In this document: one piece after another, positions 20,850 through 32,440 of the stretch
Layout of the letters: each line of letters starts with the position of its first letter
How positions within the stretch are numbered: position 1 is the stretch's first letter
Source: Geosmithia putterillii
Taxonomy: Eukaryota; Ascomycota; Sordariomycetes; Hypocreales; Bionectriaceae
Direction of reading: 5' to 3'
Assembly: GCA_900188575.1 (NCBI GenBank)
Contig: FYEU01000308.1
Location: 1,295,540 to 1,359,539 of the forward strand
DNA length: 64,000 nt
Notes under the pieces: generated by a model
Told to the model about the DNA's origin: nothing
Database searches by the model: none
The model's input: the letters and a program-made list of their open reading frames with translations, nothing else
Made by a program: the position numbers and the translations under genes

Positions 20850-22522
20850 ATGGCATTGCAAAAATATCAACTTTGGATCGAAGGCCAGTATCTTGATGGT
20901 GGCGGCGAACTGTGAGAAACCTTCCGTTTCCCAAGGTTTCCCCGGCTGACCACATGCGTGAATAGCCTCGCGGTTGAGAACCCCGCGACAGGGGGGATAA
21001 TTGCAGAGTGAGAGCCCCGATACCCATGCCATTCAACGACTTGTCAGTCTAAGATAGCCATCCGCATAGATGCCATACGGCCGGGGATATTGATGTGTAT
21101 CGCGCGGTGTGTGCCGCCGACGATGCCTTCAAAAAGGGAAAATGGTCCAAGTGCCCTCGCCACGAGCGGGCTGACGTGCTGGACAAGGCAGCCGAGTGCC
21201 TGACGCAGGAGATGCAGACCCTCATAGCCCTCGAGGTGACACAGACGGGACGTGCCATGCGCGAGATGCAGGCCCAGGTGCCCTCTCTGGTCCGGTGGTT
21301 CAAGTACTACGCCGCCGTGCTGCGCACCGAGGAGCGGCCCGTGCTGCCGACATCGGGCAAGCTGCACAACTGGGTCGACCGGGTGCCGCTGGGCGTCGTC
21401 GTCCAGATCACGCCCTTTAACCACCCGCTTCTCATCGCCGTCAAGAAGCTAGCTCCGGCCCTTGCCGCAGGCAACTCGGTCATCGTCAAGCCCAGCGAGC
21501 TCACCCCGCTGACAACGCTCCTCCTGGGCCCCATCCTCCAGCGCGCGGGGCTCCCGGACGGTGTATTCAACGTGCTTCCTGGACTGGGGTCGACTACGGG
21601 CAAGGCGCTGGTTAGCCACCCCCTCGTACGCAAGGTGGATGTGACGGGGGGGACTGCCTCTGGCAGAGCTATCGGATCTATTGTCGGGGGTAACCTCGCG
21701 CGCTACACGGCCGAACTAGGCGGCAAGGCGCCCGTCATCGTTTTCGACCAGGCCAACATCGACGCTGCGGTGAATGGTATAGCCTTCGGGGGCTTTGTGG
21801 CCAGCGGGCAGACTTGCGTGGCGGCTACACGCATCATTGTTCATGAGTCTATTCTCTCTTCCTTGGTGGAAAAGCTTAAGATCAAGGCTGAGTCAATTAC
21901 TCGCCGAATGGGGGCGCCGATCAACTCCGCATCGATGATGGGACCTCTTATATCAGCAAAACAGCTCGGCCATGTCGAGGAGCTCGTCGATGAAGCCAAG
22001 GCCAGTGGAAAATCAACGACTGTCTGCGGCGGCCAGCGTCTGTCCGGCAGGTCTGAGCTAGACGCAACGGATTTCACAAAGGGCTACTACTACCCGCCCA
22101 CGATTCTCTCCTCGAGTAAGGGGGACAGCATTCTCGGTACCAGAATCTGGAAGGAAGAGGCCTTTGGTCCCGTCGTGGTTGTGGTCAGGTTCAGCAGCGA
22201 GCAAGAGGCCATCAAACTCGCAAACGACAGTCAGTTTGGCCTCGGTGCTGCCATCTGGACAAAGGATCTCAGTCAGGCGCACCGCGTGTCCGAAGCCATC
22301 GAATCGGGTATCGTATGGGTCAACACTCACCATCGCAACGACCCCAGCAGTCCCTGGGGCGGTGCGACAAGCGCCAGCGGCGTTGGCAGCGAGAACGGAA
22401 TCGACGCGTACCACGCTTACACCACCACCAAGAGCACGATTATCAACTATGCTTCGGCCGAGGAGGCTCTCTCTGCTGAGGACTGGTTCCACGAAGGAAG
22501 TGGCCAGGTTCGATATGGCTGA
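20850..22522 (+). CDS. NAD(P)-dependent aldehyde dehydrogenase
   Basis: Three exons (20850-20911, 20966-21007, 21070-22522) give 518 aa. The two tiny 5' exons are needed to restore the conserved N-terminus: LWIEGQYLDGG, then ENPATGGIIAE, then CHTAGDIDVYRAV. The superfamily landmarks are present: QITPFNHPL (catalytic Asn region), NSVIVKPSE (cofactor-binding Lys), TAELGGKAP (general-base Glu), SGQTCVAATR (nucleophile Cys) and EEAFGPVV. It oxidises an aldehyde to the acid, probably in the cytosol, since no targeting signal is visible. It lies between the MFS permease and the glutaminase. The subfamily looks closest to broad-specificity benzaldehyde/betaine/salicylaldehyde-type enzymes, but the substrate is not determinable. 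The 54-bp and 62-bp introns are inferred; the 3' site of intron 2 has a second candidate 6 bp upstream. Confidence 0.85.
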
Positions 22523-23804
22523 TTAGAGAGCAGCACAGTGTCGGATGGTAGCTTGGCGCTATCAGTACGGGCTTGCATGCAAGACTGCCGTTCAATTGAA
22601 GCGGATGACCTATAGGCATATATCACGGGCTGCAGACATCAGAATTTCAAGATGTTCAATGTGCTGAAAGTTTCAAATTTGGCTGGTTTATGTCATTTCA
22701 CAGAATGAGCCCACTGTAATCCTGTTCCTTCCTCATTTGGGAGCGAGACCGTTTCAGGTCGCTCCTGCAACTCTGTGGTAATATGCTGCACCTCCCAAAG
22801 TCAGGAGCCAGTCTCCCCGTTCTTTCCCATACTTTGACCTTTGTCTCCTACATTGGCTTCCATTGCAATCCATCGCCATCCGTGAGCTTCATACGAAAAT
22901 TAACCCTCCATCAAACCATCGTACCATCGGGTAACCCTCGCTAAACTTGAGAAGCAGCCCTCGACCAGGCAGCCGTAACCCTTGGCTCTCTGAAACAGCC
23001 TTGCGAACGCTCACATACCGAAACTTCGGGTGCCGTTTATTCGAGACCGTCCGTTACATCACACTTCCGTAGGTGGCGAACGTCTGGGCTTTTTTACCAG
23101 TCGACCTGCTTCAACGTCGACCCCATGGTTCAACAGCCATATCCTTCGGGAAATGGCATTTGGCAGTTGGCAGTTGCTAAGCCAATTCAGGTGAATCCGA
23201 AAACTCTCTTTATTGATGACGCTTGACCTAGTCCATAGGTAGAATGAAACCCCTTTCTGGGATACTTCAACTTCCGGGCCCCCAACGTCTAACGGCAATT
23301 CGATATTATCGACACCCGCAAGCCCGAGTTTGCAAAGTACGCGTCCATCAGTCTATCCTCGATAACATATCAGCAACTGCCAATTCTCTGTCATCAATTT
23401 CTTAATGGAACTGTTTATACGAGTCTGCCTGAAACCGCGCATGGCTTTGCCAGGCAGCAATATCAACCCAACGCTTCTTTGTCATCTGACAAGCTAGTTA
23501 ACCTTCCGCAGCGTCATTATCCCCGTATTGCCTTACACGGATCATAGCAACAAGATGAAGAGGCAATATTGTGCCCCGCGTCGAGAATCGCGATTCAATG
23601 GCGCGTGATCACGGTGTCTGCTCCCTCCAAGGTTTGCACTTTCTCACTGTGACGTGAGACAGCATATGAAGGTTGTTAGACGACTCTCCCAGCACGCGCC
23701 CGACAGAATCTCGCCTGTCTATATTATATATTCAACCGTGGTCCCACTTACTCTTAACTTTGAATCACGACATTGGACTTCGTGACTTCCCATATGTTGG
23801 TATA
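22523..23804. other. 1.3-kb intergenic region
   Basis: No gene is supported. The sequence is near-even in base composition and lacks obvious repeats. It probably holds the dehydrogenase 3' UTR and the glutaminase promoter. Confidence 0.45.
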
Positions 23805-26284
23805 ATGCGTTTCTTATCACTTCTTGGTGTCATTGCCTGTGTCTTCCAGGCGCAGGCACAGTCAACGTTTTCTCCAGTCAGGGCCCCCGCCGTCCCCTTG
23901 GCTGTTCGCTCTCCCTACCTCAACGCATGGTTGAATGGACCGCGGAACGAAACGAAGGGACATCTAGCTGGACAATGGGCTCAATTTTGGACGTGAGTCT
24001 ACCACACAGAGCTCCGGTATATTGCGGTGTCGTCCCCCCTCGAACAGACTGACAGACATTGAAATGTAGCGGGGTGGCCCTGGGGTGGCAGGGTTTTATC
24101 AAGGTCGACGGCGAGAACTTCAACTGGATGGGTGCTCATCCGGGCGCACCTCTTGTTGAGCAGGTGGCCCTGGAGTACACTTCGACCAGGACCATCTTTA
24201 CGATGCGCGCGGGTAACAAGGTGGATATGAGGGTCGAGTTTCTCTCGCCTGTCTACCCCGAGGACATCAGAAGGCAGTCCGTGACATCGTCCTACCTCCA
24301 GGTTTCGGTCAGATCTCTTGATGGAAATTCCCACAATGTACAGCTGTACGCTGATGTTTCTGGCCGTGAGCTTCCTCCTCTCCCTCCATATCGACAGAGG
24401 CACGTCTACTGACAGCCATACAGAATGGGCTTCGGGTGACCCAAGCGCTAGGATTGAATGGACCAAGGGCACCCAGGACGGCGTCGTGTACCACAGCTTT
24501 TGGAGAGCGCAACAACACGAGTTCCAAGAGGCGGTCGAGCAGGCGTCCTGGGGTAACTGGTACTGGGCCACTTCGGAGATGGTAAGTAGTCTTCTCTTGT
24601 GTACGTCCGTCCACGATTTGTATTAACGTTTCTGAAGAAGGGTCTTACGTACCAGATTGGGACAGACAACAATGTGCGAGGAACTTTCCTAAGCAGTGTC
24701 AACGGATCCTTGGATGGTACTCTTGATAGTAACTTTCGTCCGATCAACAGGGACTGGTAAGTTCTCTCAGATATATGAGTCGAGCTAAATTCAATGTTTT
24801 CTAACTCTTCCACAGGCCTGTCTTTGGCTTTTCCCACAGTCTCCCGGCGGTTTCCCATGAGTGGCAGCGTTGCCTCTTCACCATTGGGTACACCCAGGAA
24901 AATGCCATTCAATTCAAGGCATCTAATTGGCAGCCGAGGGGACTCCAATCATACTGGGCAGCATATCACGCTGCGAGAGACGTTGTCTCCGTCTTCTTCC
25001 GTGATTGGAGCTTTGCTCAGAAAGCGTCAGATAGCATTGACGCCAAGGTGGCCGAAGACTCGATCGCAACAGCCGGAAGGGACTATCTTACCATTACCAG
25101 CCTCTCTGTACGCCAAACGTTTGGGGCTCTGGTATTTACCGGGAGAGGAAACGAGATTATGGCGTGGCAGAAGGAACTCAGCTCAGGAAGCTTCATCCAG
25201 ACAGTCGATGTCCTCTTCCCCACCTGGCCGTTTATGATCTACTTCAACCCCCAGCTCATAAAGTGGACACTGGCACCGCTTCTTGAGCTCCAGGAGGCAG
25301 GTCAGTACCCCAAAAGCAGCGCGATCCACGACCTTGGTCGGTTCCCTAACGCACTGGGATACCCTGACGGAAACGACTGGCCTATACCTCTGGAAGAGTC
25401 AGCCAACATGATCATCATGATGCTCTCGTACGCACAGAGGACGCGTGATACAAACTATCTGCGGCAACACCAGCGGATTATGGAGCAATGGGGACAGTAT
25501 CTGGTGGCAGAATCCCGGATCCCCAGTAGCCAAATGTCTACCGACGACTTTGCTGGCAGTGCAGCGTATGATGCCCCTGATTCAACCCCTGCGCTCCTTC
25601 GGAAACCCTTTCACTGACAGATGCAATCAAAAAGAAACCAGACAAACCTTGCCATAAAGGGCATGATTGCACTGCGTGCCATGCAAGAGATCGAGATGCT
25701 TCTCGAGGCCCGAGATCAGGAGCAAGAGTACAGTGACAGGTCGGCCGAGTACCTCGAATACTGGATGGCGCACTCGATGAACCAGAATCTCGATGTCCCC
25801 CATGCCATGTTTCAATACGATGTCGGGGGCTCATACGGTACGTTCAGGGAAGGCGATAAGCCGTTTCTTACCTCCACTGCTCAAAAGGCATGCCAACAGC
25901 TAACTCTCTATCATTAACTGCTTACCACGTACAGGTCTCTTGTACAACCTCTACGCAGACGTGGCACTTGGACTGCGCTACGTCCCCCAAGAGGTCTATC
26001 GGGTCCAAAGCGAGTTTTATCCGACTGTTCTCCGCGAGTATGGTGTCGTCCTGGACACACGCGGCAGCTTGACCAAGCTAGACTGGGAAATATTTGCGGC
26101 GGCGGCTGCGTCAACCTCGACGAGAGACTTGCTCATCAGAACAATTGCCCGATGGATCGCTGAGACGCCGACGGATCGCGCCCTGACCGACCTGTATGAT
26201 GTCCGCACGGGTGACTTTCCGTCTATCAGAACCTTTACGGCGCGTCCGGTGGTGGGCGGATCGTTCGCCCTTCTTGTTGTATAA
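23805..26284 (+). CDS. gtaA: Secreted glutaminase, GtaA family
   Basis: Seven exons (23805-23992, 24070-24365, 24424-24581, 24638-24756, 24816-25565, 25635-25837, 25935-26284) encode 687 aa, the usual length for GtaA-type proteins. A cleavable signal peptide is visible (MRFLSLLGVIACVFQAQAQS). Family landmarks in order are AVRSPYLNAWL, FWTGVALGWQGFIKVDG, EWASGDPSARIEW-type, GLTYQIGTDNNVRGTF, WPVFGFSHSL, YPDGNDWPIPLEESANM, MSTDDFAGS, NQTNLAIKGMIA and YGLLYNLYAD. The enzyme should deamidate extracellular glutamine to glutamate and ammonia. The exon 4 start could be 24638 or 24641, because of an AAGAAG ambiguity. The acceptor of intron 5 (AAAAAG before 25635) is non-consensus but is the only site that restores the conserved FAGSAANQTNLA. 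Confidence 0.85.
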
Positions 26285-27250
26285 TCCGCGTTCTTTGTGT
26301 GTTGGTTGCTGGAAAGGGCAGTGTGCTCTCGTCAAGACGTAGTAGTGGACTGAGTGCTGGCCAATCTCATCTCTTTTACTCCCTTTTCTAGTCCAACGTG
26401 TTATGTTGTCATGTCCCTGAACTAGAAATCTCTAGTCGATCTCTCCTTTGTGTTAGTTTGATACTATCTTCGGTGCCGATTTGCGGCCGGCCCTAGAAGC
26501 TCGGGATACGACGGAGTTGAGTGGTCCGTAAAGTGGGAGAAGAAATTTTGCTGTGTCACCCATGCCGGAGCAAAGAGAAGGGCTGATTGATATTCTTGGG
26601 CGCGATTCTTCACGTAAAATCCCGTGATGATGAAGATATTGAAGAGGCTGGAAACATTGGGTTGACTGGGCACAGTAGTAATGCTGTACGTACAATTTGT
26701 TCATATGCCGTCGTTGCATGCAGGGTAGAAACGTGCCGGCTGGAGACGAGGCACCGAATGGCGGGGTCATGGCCCGGAATTGGCCGGTACCTGGCAGCGC
26801 TCAAAGTCGAGGATACGAGGGGGGCCCGCCCGGCCTGCTTCTATTTCGAGTCACCGAGACGAGAGAGACTCGTATTCGAAGCAATAGGGAAAGCAGTGGA
26901 ATAATCTATTTTTTTTTATCTGTCTTCTTGTCTTCTCTGTGAAAAGTCAGTCAGTCAAAAAACGTTGCCAAAACGGTGAACACCCCACCTTTACTCTCCC
27001 TCCGTGACCCCTCGGACCGGAAAAGGGCTACCAACGGTGCCCCTCGCTCCGTTTGTCGGTCGCCGGTACTTGTAGGTCAGTTATCAATCAAGAGGGCCCG
27101 TTGAACGCAGAAAACGCTCTTTTTGGCACGCCGCCGTTTCACACCTCAACGCGTCTATCCCTCTGCCTCTCTCCCCCACGCACGCAAACCACCCACCACA
27201 CAACCGCTACTTACCGTTATACACGCCCGCCCGCCTGCCTGCTGCCCACC
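26285..27250. other. Intergenic region
   Basis: It contains the glutaminase 3' UTR and a C/CT-rich leader (27120-27250) before the next gene. No gene or clear repeat is supported. Confidence 0.45.
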
Positions 27251-28858
27251 ATGGCCCGGTTCATCGATCTAGAAGACGACGAGGAAGACATTAGCACGTC
27301 GGCGGCAGAGCATCTCCGCCGCAGCTTCCAACAGCACCATCTCGAGACGCGGAATGCCAAAGACGACGTCACAGACCAAGACAAGGAAAAGGTCGAGGAT
27401 AGGCCGCGGACCAGCAACGCTGCCACCCACGCATTCCAATGCTACCCGTAAGTTTTTTCTGTCCATTCCCCCTCTGTGTCTGCCCGATCAGATGTTCTTC
27501 TTTTTTATTTAGGACTGGATCTGATTGCTGACCATTGTGGGTTTCCTTTGCAGCGTTGTCCAATCCATCGTGTCGTGCATCGACCTCAACACACTCGACT
27601 CGCTCGCCCGCGCGTGCTTCTACATCCACGACGGGCTGGTCCAGAACCGCCAGGTGCTTATCGGGTCGACGCTGCGATGCGTCAACGAGCACGTCCCCGT
27701 CGACCGGGACGAGACGCTCCGCTACAGGGCCCGCGCGGGCAACTGGTTCTACATGGAGGACGGTCGAAACTACAGCGGCAAGTCGGGACACTGCGCTAGG
27801 GATTTGGTCGGTGGGTGTCGGCGGTGCGGAGAGATTGTCTGCCGAGTGAGTTTTTCTTTTTTCCCGTCCTCTGTCCTCCTCCTCTTTGTGTATCCATTCC
27901 TCTTTCCCACCGCCCCTCTCTGTTCCCTCTTTCTTGCCTGTGGGGCTTCTCGTGTTGACGTTTGTGTGTTCGAAACTGTAGAACTGCGCCATCAAGCCCC
28001 CCGCCCCCATCACACTGCGCGAACGCCACCGCCGGTTGTGTAACTGCTGCACCAAGGCACCCATCTCAACGTTGGCCAAGCCCCCGCTTGACCCGGAACT
28101 GACCCTGGGATCGTCGGAGCTGGTGAGTCGGTCGATATGTCGCTGCCCGGATGAAGGCGTGTGGCTTTGCCAGCCCTGTGGGCGTAGTATCCGTGCTGCC
28201 GACCATGAGTACCAACGGTGAGTCCATGTCCTCCTCCCAACAAGAAGCACCTCACTCCCAAGGAGGGTCAGAATAAGGACAGGAAGAGAAGAAGGAAAAA
28301 AGACGACCGGGAGGGCTGACAATGAACTGTAGTATATGGCGTTGGCGCAGCCACTACGGCGAGGTCCTAGGCGGTCTGGGCACGGGCATAGGCGACGGAG
28401 ATAGAGGTGTCATTTGCGGTCGTGAGGGAGACTGTTGCGCGGCCAAAGAGCGCGAGCACCATATTGACTGCGACGCTGAGGATGCCCGGGACAGTAACGC
28501 CTCGTCGTGGGCCGAGGTGCTCTCCCCCTCACCCTCGACCATGTCAACCAACCCGCCCTCGCCCGAGGGCCCTGGTGGGCCCCTGGGCTCCGTGATACGT
28601 CAGGCTGATGGCGAGCAGCAGCGCGTGCCCTCTCCGCAGCTGCGCTCGGGGTATGAGCGCCATGAGATTGAGGGTATTGGCGGCGTGGTCAAGAGGAAGC
28701 TCGTCCGCATGGTACGTGTGGGTGCCTGCGTGCCTGAGTACGAGGACGAGCATGGGCCCGGGACCAAGGCGCTTGAGAGGGAGATATCCGGCGAGAGGAG
28801 GAGTTGGTGCGGGTGGTGCTGGAGGGCCATTCCTGGGAAGGCTGATCTCGAGGCATAG
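27251..28858 (+). CDS. Cysteine-rich F-box-like protein, conserved in filamentous ascomycetes
   Basis: Four exons (27251-27447, 27554-27845, 27982-28217, 28333-28858) encode 416 aa with consistent phases. An acidic N-terminal segment (about 1-60) precedes a helical stretch (VVQSIVSCIDLNTLDSLAR, then FYIHDGLVQNRQVLI) that resembles an F-box or LRR-start motif. The middle holds many paired cysteines (CARDLVGGCRRCGEIVCRNC, LCNCC, CRCPDEGVWLCQPCG), which look like two or more zinc-binding knuckles. The C-terminal part has GGLGTGIGDGDRGVICGRE and a closing RSWCGWCWRAIPG. I recall this arrangement from uncharacterised Pezizomycotina proteins. An adaptor role in ubiquitin ligation is a guess from the N-terminal helix only. 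Four of the pairs are Cys-x2-Cys. Confidence 0.75.
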
Positions 28859-29384
28859 TAGAATACTACTGCTGGTATATTTAGTGATATAGTTGCCTTG
28901 GGCATGTAGACTTGTTGCTTGACTTGATACCTGTAGTACTACTCAATGCCTTGATCAGTGTAGTATTACTGCTGTTGCTGCTGCCGCGGCTTTGGATAGA
29001 CATGTTTCATCATATGACAGAAATAACGACTGAATGAAGAAGACGAAAGAAACCACCTAGATGATCCTCTCGTAGCCCTGGTTTGATGTTTGCAGTTTAT
29101 TCAGGTTGTTTCTGGTGCTTGTAAATGCCAAGTGTACAGGTAGAAATTCCAGTGTTGCGCCATCTCATACATGTGCCGAGTTTCAGATATCAAGGCAAGC
29201 GACTTTTCCTGTCCACGTCCTCTCTCGTCCCCGGTTCTTCTTTTTATACATTGTACAAATCATACACGACAACTTCTCCACCGCCACCACCACCTAATAG
29301 TATACAAAAGTCGGAAGATTTGTGGGTGGTGTTGTTCTTCTGCTTGTTTGTTGATAATGTCTCTCGGGAGAGCCTCGCGAGGGA
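28859..29384. other. Convergent intergenic region
   Basis: 3' UTRs of the cysteine-rich gene (plus) and mL58 (minus). Repeated TAGTA and CTGCTGTTGCTGCTG words occur near 28860-28985. No gene is supported. Confidence 0.5.
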
Positions 29385-30038
29385 TTATATCTCGCCGCGG
29401 TACATCATGTCGGTCCTCATCTTGCGCTCCTCGTGGGCCTTCGTCTTGATAGGGCCCCATCGGTCCTCCCTGCGCTGCTGCTTAGCCCGCAGCCACTCGA
29501 GGTGGCCAGGGGGCGGTGGGGCGGCGATGCGCACAATGATGTTGGAGCACTGGAACTTGCGGGCGAGGGCGTTGACGCTCCAGGTGATGGGGTCCTCGTT
29601 GCGCAGCCGGCGCATCTCCTCCATATCCTTGGCCGTCAGGTTGTAGCGGGCCTGGCGACGGGGGTAGCGCATGGCCGGGGGCAGCTGGTCTTTTTGGCTG
29701 GCGGCGTCGGGGATCGAGTGGAGCGGGGGGTTGGTGCCGGCACGCATACGGACAATGGCGGACCGTCGGGGGTCGTTGGGCGGCAGGAAGAGGAAGGGTG
29801 TGTACAGGGGCGATGCCTCGGACGCGGGAGGGTTGTAGATGATGGAGTCGCCGACGGGGGCGTCGGCGGAGCGATCCGGCAGGAAGGAGTCGTGCGGTGC
29901 CATCTTGAGGGATCGTTTCGTCCGTGCCGTCGTCTTGTGGCCGCGTACCGTCGTCAGGGGAACCAGTGATGACGCCGCCTGGCAGCGGATGCGGGCAAGA
30001 AGCCCGGATGCCGGGCGCACCAGACTGTGCATGTCCAT
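29385..30038 (-). CDS. mrpl20: Mitochondrial large-subunit ribosomal protein mL58
   Basis: A single exon of 217 aa. The N-terminus lacks acidic residues after Asp2 and is rich in Arg, Ala and Ser (LVRPASGLLARIRCQAASS), a mitochondrial presequence. It is followed by the family hallmark RGHKTTARTKRSLKMAPH and the conserved C-terminal block RYPRRQARYNLTAKDMEEMR, then WSVNALARKFQCSNIIV. This matches fungal mL58 (yeast MRPL20), a component of the 54S mitochondrial ribosomal subunit. A TCACGTGA E-box lies about 350 bp upstream of the start. Confidence 0.9.
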   Translation of the reverse strand: MDMHSLVRPASGLLARIRCQAASSLVPLTTVRGHKTTARTKRSLKMAPHDSFLPDRSADAPVGDSIIYNPPASEASPLYTPFLFLPPNDPRRSAIVRMRAGTNPPLHSIPDAASQKDQLPPAMRYPRRQARYNLTAKDMEEMRRLRNEDPITWSVNALARKFQCSNIIVRIAAPPPPGHLEWLRAKQQRREDRWGPIKTKAHEERKMRTDMMYRGEI

Positions 30039-32440
30039 GATGGCTGATAGTCGTGTCGGCTCGGGACTTGGGATATGCGGCTGGAAGAAAGCGCGTCGAA
30101 TCGGTGGGGAACAAGGACAGGGAAAAAAAAGGTCGGCCTGGAGAGAAGGAAAAAGGAGTGAATTAGGTTGATTAAGATGTCGACATCACCTATGAGGGTG
30201 AGAGGCCGCTATTGTCGTTGGACGGAATGTCGACGTGTCGTGTGCTCGAGCTCCTGGCGTTGGCTTCACGAAGAAGTTTCTGAGCAGACAGAGATGGTGG
30301 TGTGAAAAAAAATGATTACATAAGGCAAAAGGGGGAGTTTGGTTAAAGTGGGTCCCCTGCTCTTCCGTCGCGGCGGTCATGTGCTCCAGGTCACGTGAGT
30401 CGAATGGACCCTTGGACAGGAACCCAAGCCCGTGCACGGAGTACATAAGCAAGGGACCATCCTATGACGTCGTACCTCTGAGCTCGAAGCTATTTCGAGG
30501 ACCTTTACCATTCTAAAGGATAAGTTTTTCAGTGTCATTCTTTGAGCTCTCTGCTTGTCTGCCTGTTTGACTAGCCCCCGTCAGTGCATCATCGGCAACT
30601 GATCGGTGGGCCGACTCGGATCTCGGATAGCACCATGGTCGACTGGGCTGCCTGGAAATGGAGCACGCGGTGGCGGATAGCCGTTCACGCCGGCAATAGT
30701 ACCACGCCATGATGCCAGCTGCCATCACCACAATACCGCCGACGACTCACTATGGCAGGGCTGGTGATGGGACCATCGCACTACTCGTGGTCCAAGGCAG
30801 ACGTTTATGGAAGAGTAGTAGTAGTAGTAATATTGGGCGGCGAGGCTGCGTCTCGTCACATGATGGCCGTTTGCATCATGTGAGGTTGTTCGGAAGTAAT
30901 ACGTACCATGCGTATGGCCTGGCACCCTGGCGGGATTATTGGCAAATGAACATGTGCCGAAGGATGAAATCCCCTTGCGAGCACGAGCGAATGATAGTCG
31001 TACCATCAGGCCGATCAAGATACGACAAGAGCAATAAAGTGTGCTGCTTCGTAACGGTGGACAGCCATTGCTTTGTACGGAGTAACGACTTGACAGTCCA
31101 ATGCTACTTAGCTCAGTCTGTTACGGCCAACGGCGTAACTCTGTAACGGTGACCGTCCGTGAGTTCATGCGATAACGACAAAAGAGGCAGGAACGAGGAG
31201 CATCAACCGTCACAAAGTACTACTTTCCTCACTTGCTGGCCAAACTTGTCCTCGTCTTTCTTGCCACCTCATTCCATCCATTGGGAAACTTGATCCAGAC
31301 ACAAACGGTCTATTGTAATCATCCTTCGCCCTGGTAACCATCCCACCATTCGGCAAGATACTTTGGCGCCGTCTTGCTTCTCCGCATAGCAACTTGGCTT
31401 GAGCCCACTTTCTCTCGTCGGCGGCCCCTCTTCTTGACAGTCGACGCTACTCGGTACTCCCGCACCAACACCATACCAGTCGGTACAAGTCCAAGCACCA
31501 AGTTATTACTCGTCGTTCTCGTTCTCATTCTCGTTCCCGTACACGCAACCACGCACACGCGGCCAACCGCCTCCCCCGGACAATTCGTTCTACGCTGTAC
31601 TCGGTATCATATTTCTCTCATCTCGTCATAATCGCTCTCTCTGTGTCGACGTCCCGCCAGCCGTTCCAGCTTCTCTCCCGGTCCTACACGGGCAGGTACA
31701 CACAGACACACACGGGTGCAGCCACTGTGTTTCGAAGCCAAGATTGACTCGGTAGCGTCATAGTTGTTGGTTTCCCAATCTTTAACTGGCCGGCGCTAGC
31801 GACGCCTTCCTGGCATCTGCTGCTCTTCTTGGGTCCCGTGTCCGGTTTCCCGTTGTTGTCCCGTCCCTTTCTCCGGGTCTTTGTTGGTACGTGAGTTGGC
31901 ACCCAAAGCTGTGACCCCTCTCTCCATCCCTTGCTTGATGTCTTGGCCGTCGTCTGGAGCATAAGCAGCCAAACGGTGCATGGACCAACCAGTCGCGGTC
32001 GCATCTCGCCTTTCCTTTCCGTGGCCCTCCCCCTCTGTCTGCATGCATCCTTTGCTGCTGCTGCTGTCATGCACTGAACCCCACCTGATTTGCCTCGTTC
32101 ATGTACGGGTACAAATACTAAGAAGAAGAAGTGACAGGAGAAGCGACAAGAACTGCCATTAGTATTTCTATTACGACAGGCCGACGGCGGCCCCCTCCTC
32201 CAATATTCTGCAAGCTAAAATAATAATCACACTCGACTCGATCACACAGTCTCACCCCTCTGCTTGCGGATCAGCGACAGGGTAGCGACAAAAGGAAAAA
32301 CAAGGCAAGCCGCAAAAAAAAACACTGTTTTTCTCCTGGTCCGTGTCGAGTCGATCATTTTCCTTCTCCTTCTTTTCCTTTGCTATCTATCACCTACCTG
32401 TGCATCTCCTTCATCGACCGCACACCACATCTCTTCAACC
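30039..32440. other. 2.4-kb gene-free interval between divergent genes
   Basis: It separates mL58 (minus) from the disordered-protein gene (plus). Contents: the TCACGTGA motif at 30391-30398, an exact TACGGAGTA at 31076-31084, AGTAGTAGTAGTAGTAA near 30814-30829, and several direct and inverted GTAACGG words at about 31050-31150. Open frames up to 145 codons lack any recognisable domain. Confidence 0.5.
30390..30399. promoter_or_regulatory. TCACGTGA E-box upstream of mL58
   Basis: The 8-bp palindrome TCACGTGA (30391-30398) sits in GGTCACGTGAGTC. Such sites bind Cbf1-type bHLH factors, which in several ascomycetes control ribosomal and mitochondrial genes. The assignment to mL58 is inferred from distance. 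Confidence 0.4.

Noticed and set aside
22523..23804. Decayed transposon
   Set aside because: No terminal repeats, no transposase-like frame and no obvious C-to-T decay pattern were seen by eye.
12052..26284. Secondary-metabolite cluster
   Set aside because: No polyketide synthase, NRPS, terpene synthase, P450 or Zn2Cys6 regulator is present among these genes.
31107..31170. Possible tRNA gene (TTAGCTCAGTCTG resembles an A box)
   Set aside because: There is no B box (GGTTCRANTCC) downstream, and a cloverleaf does not form by eye.
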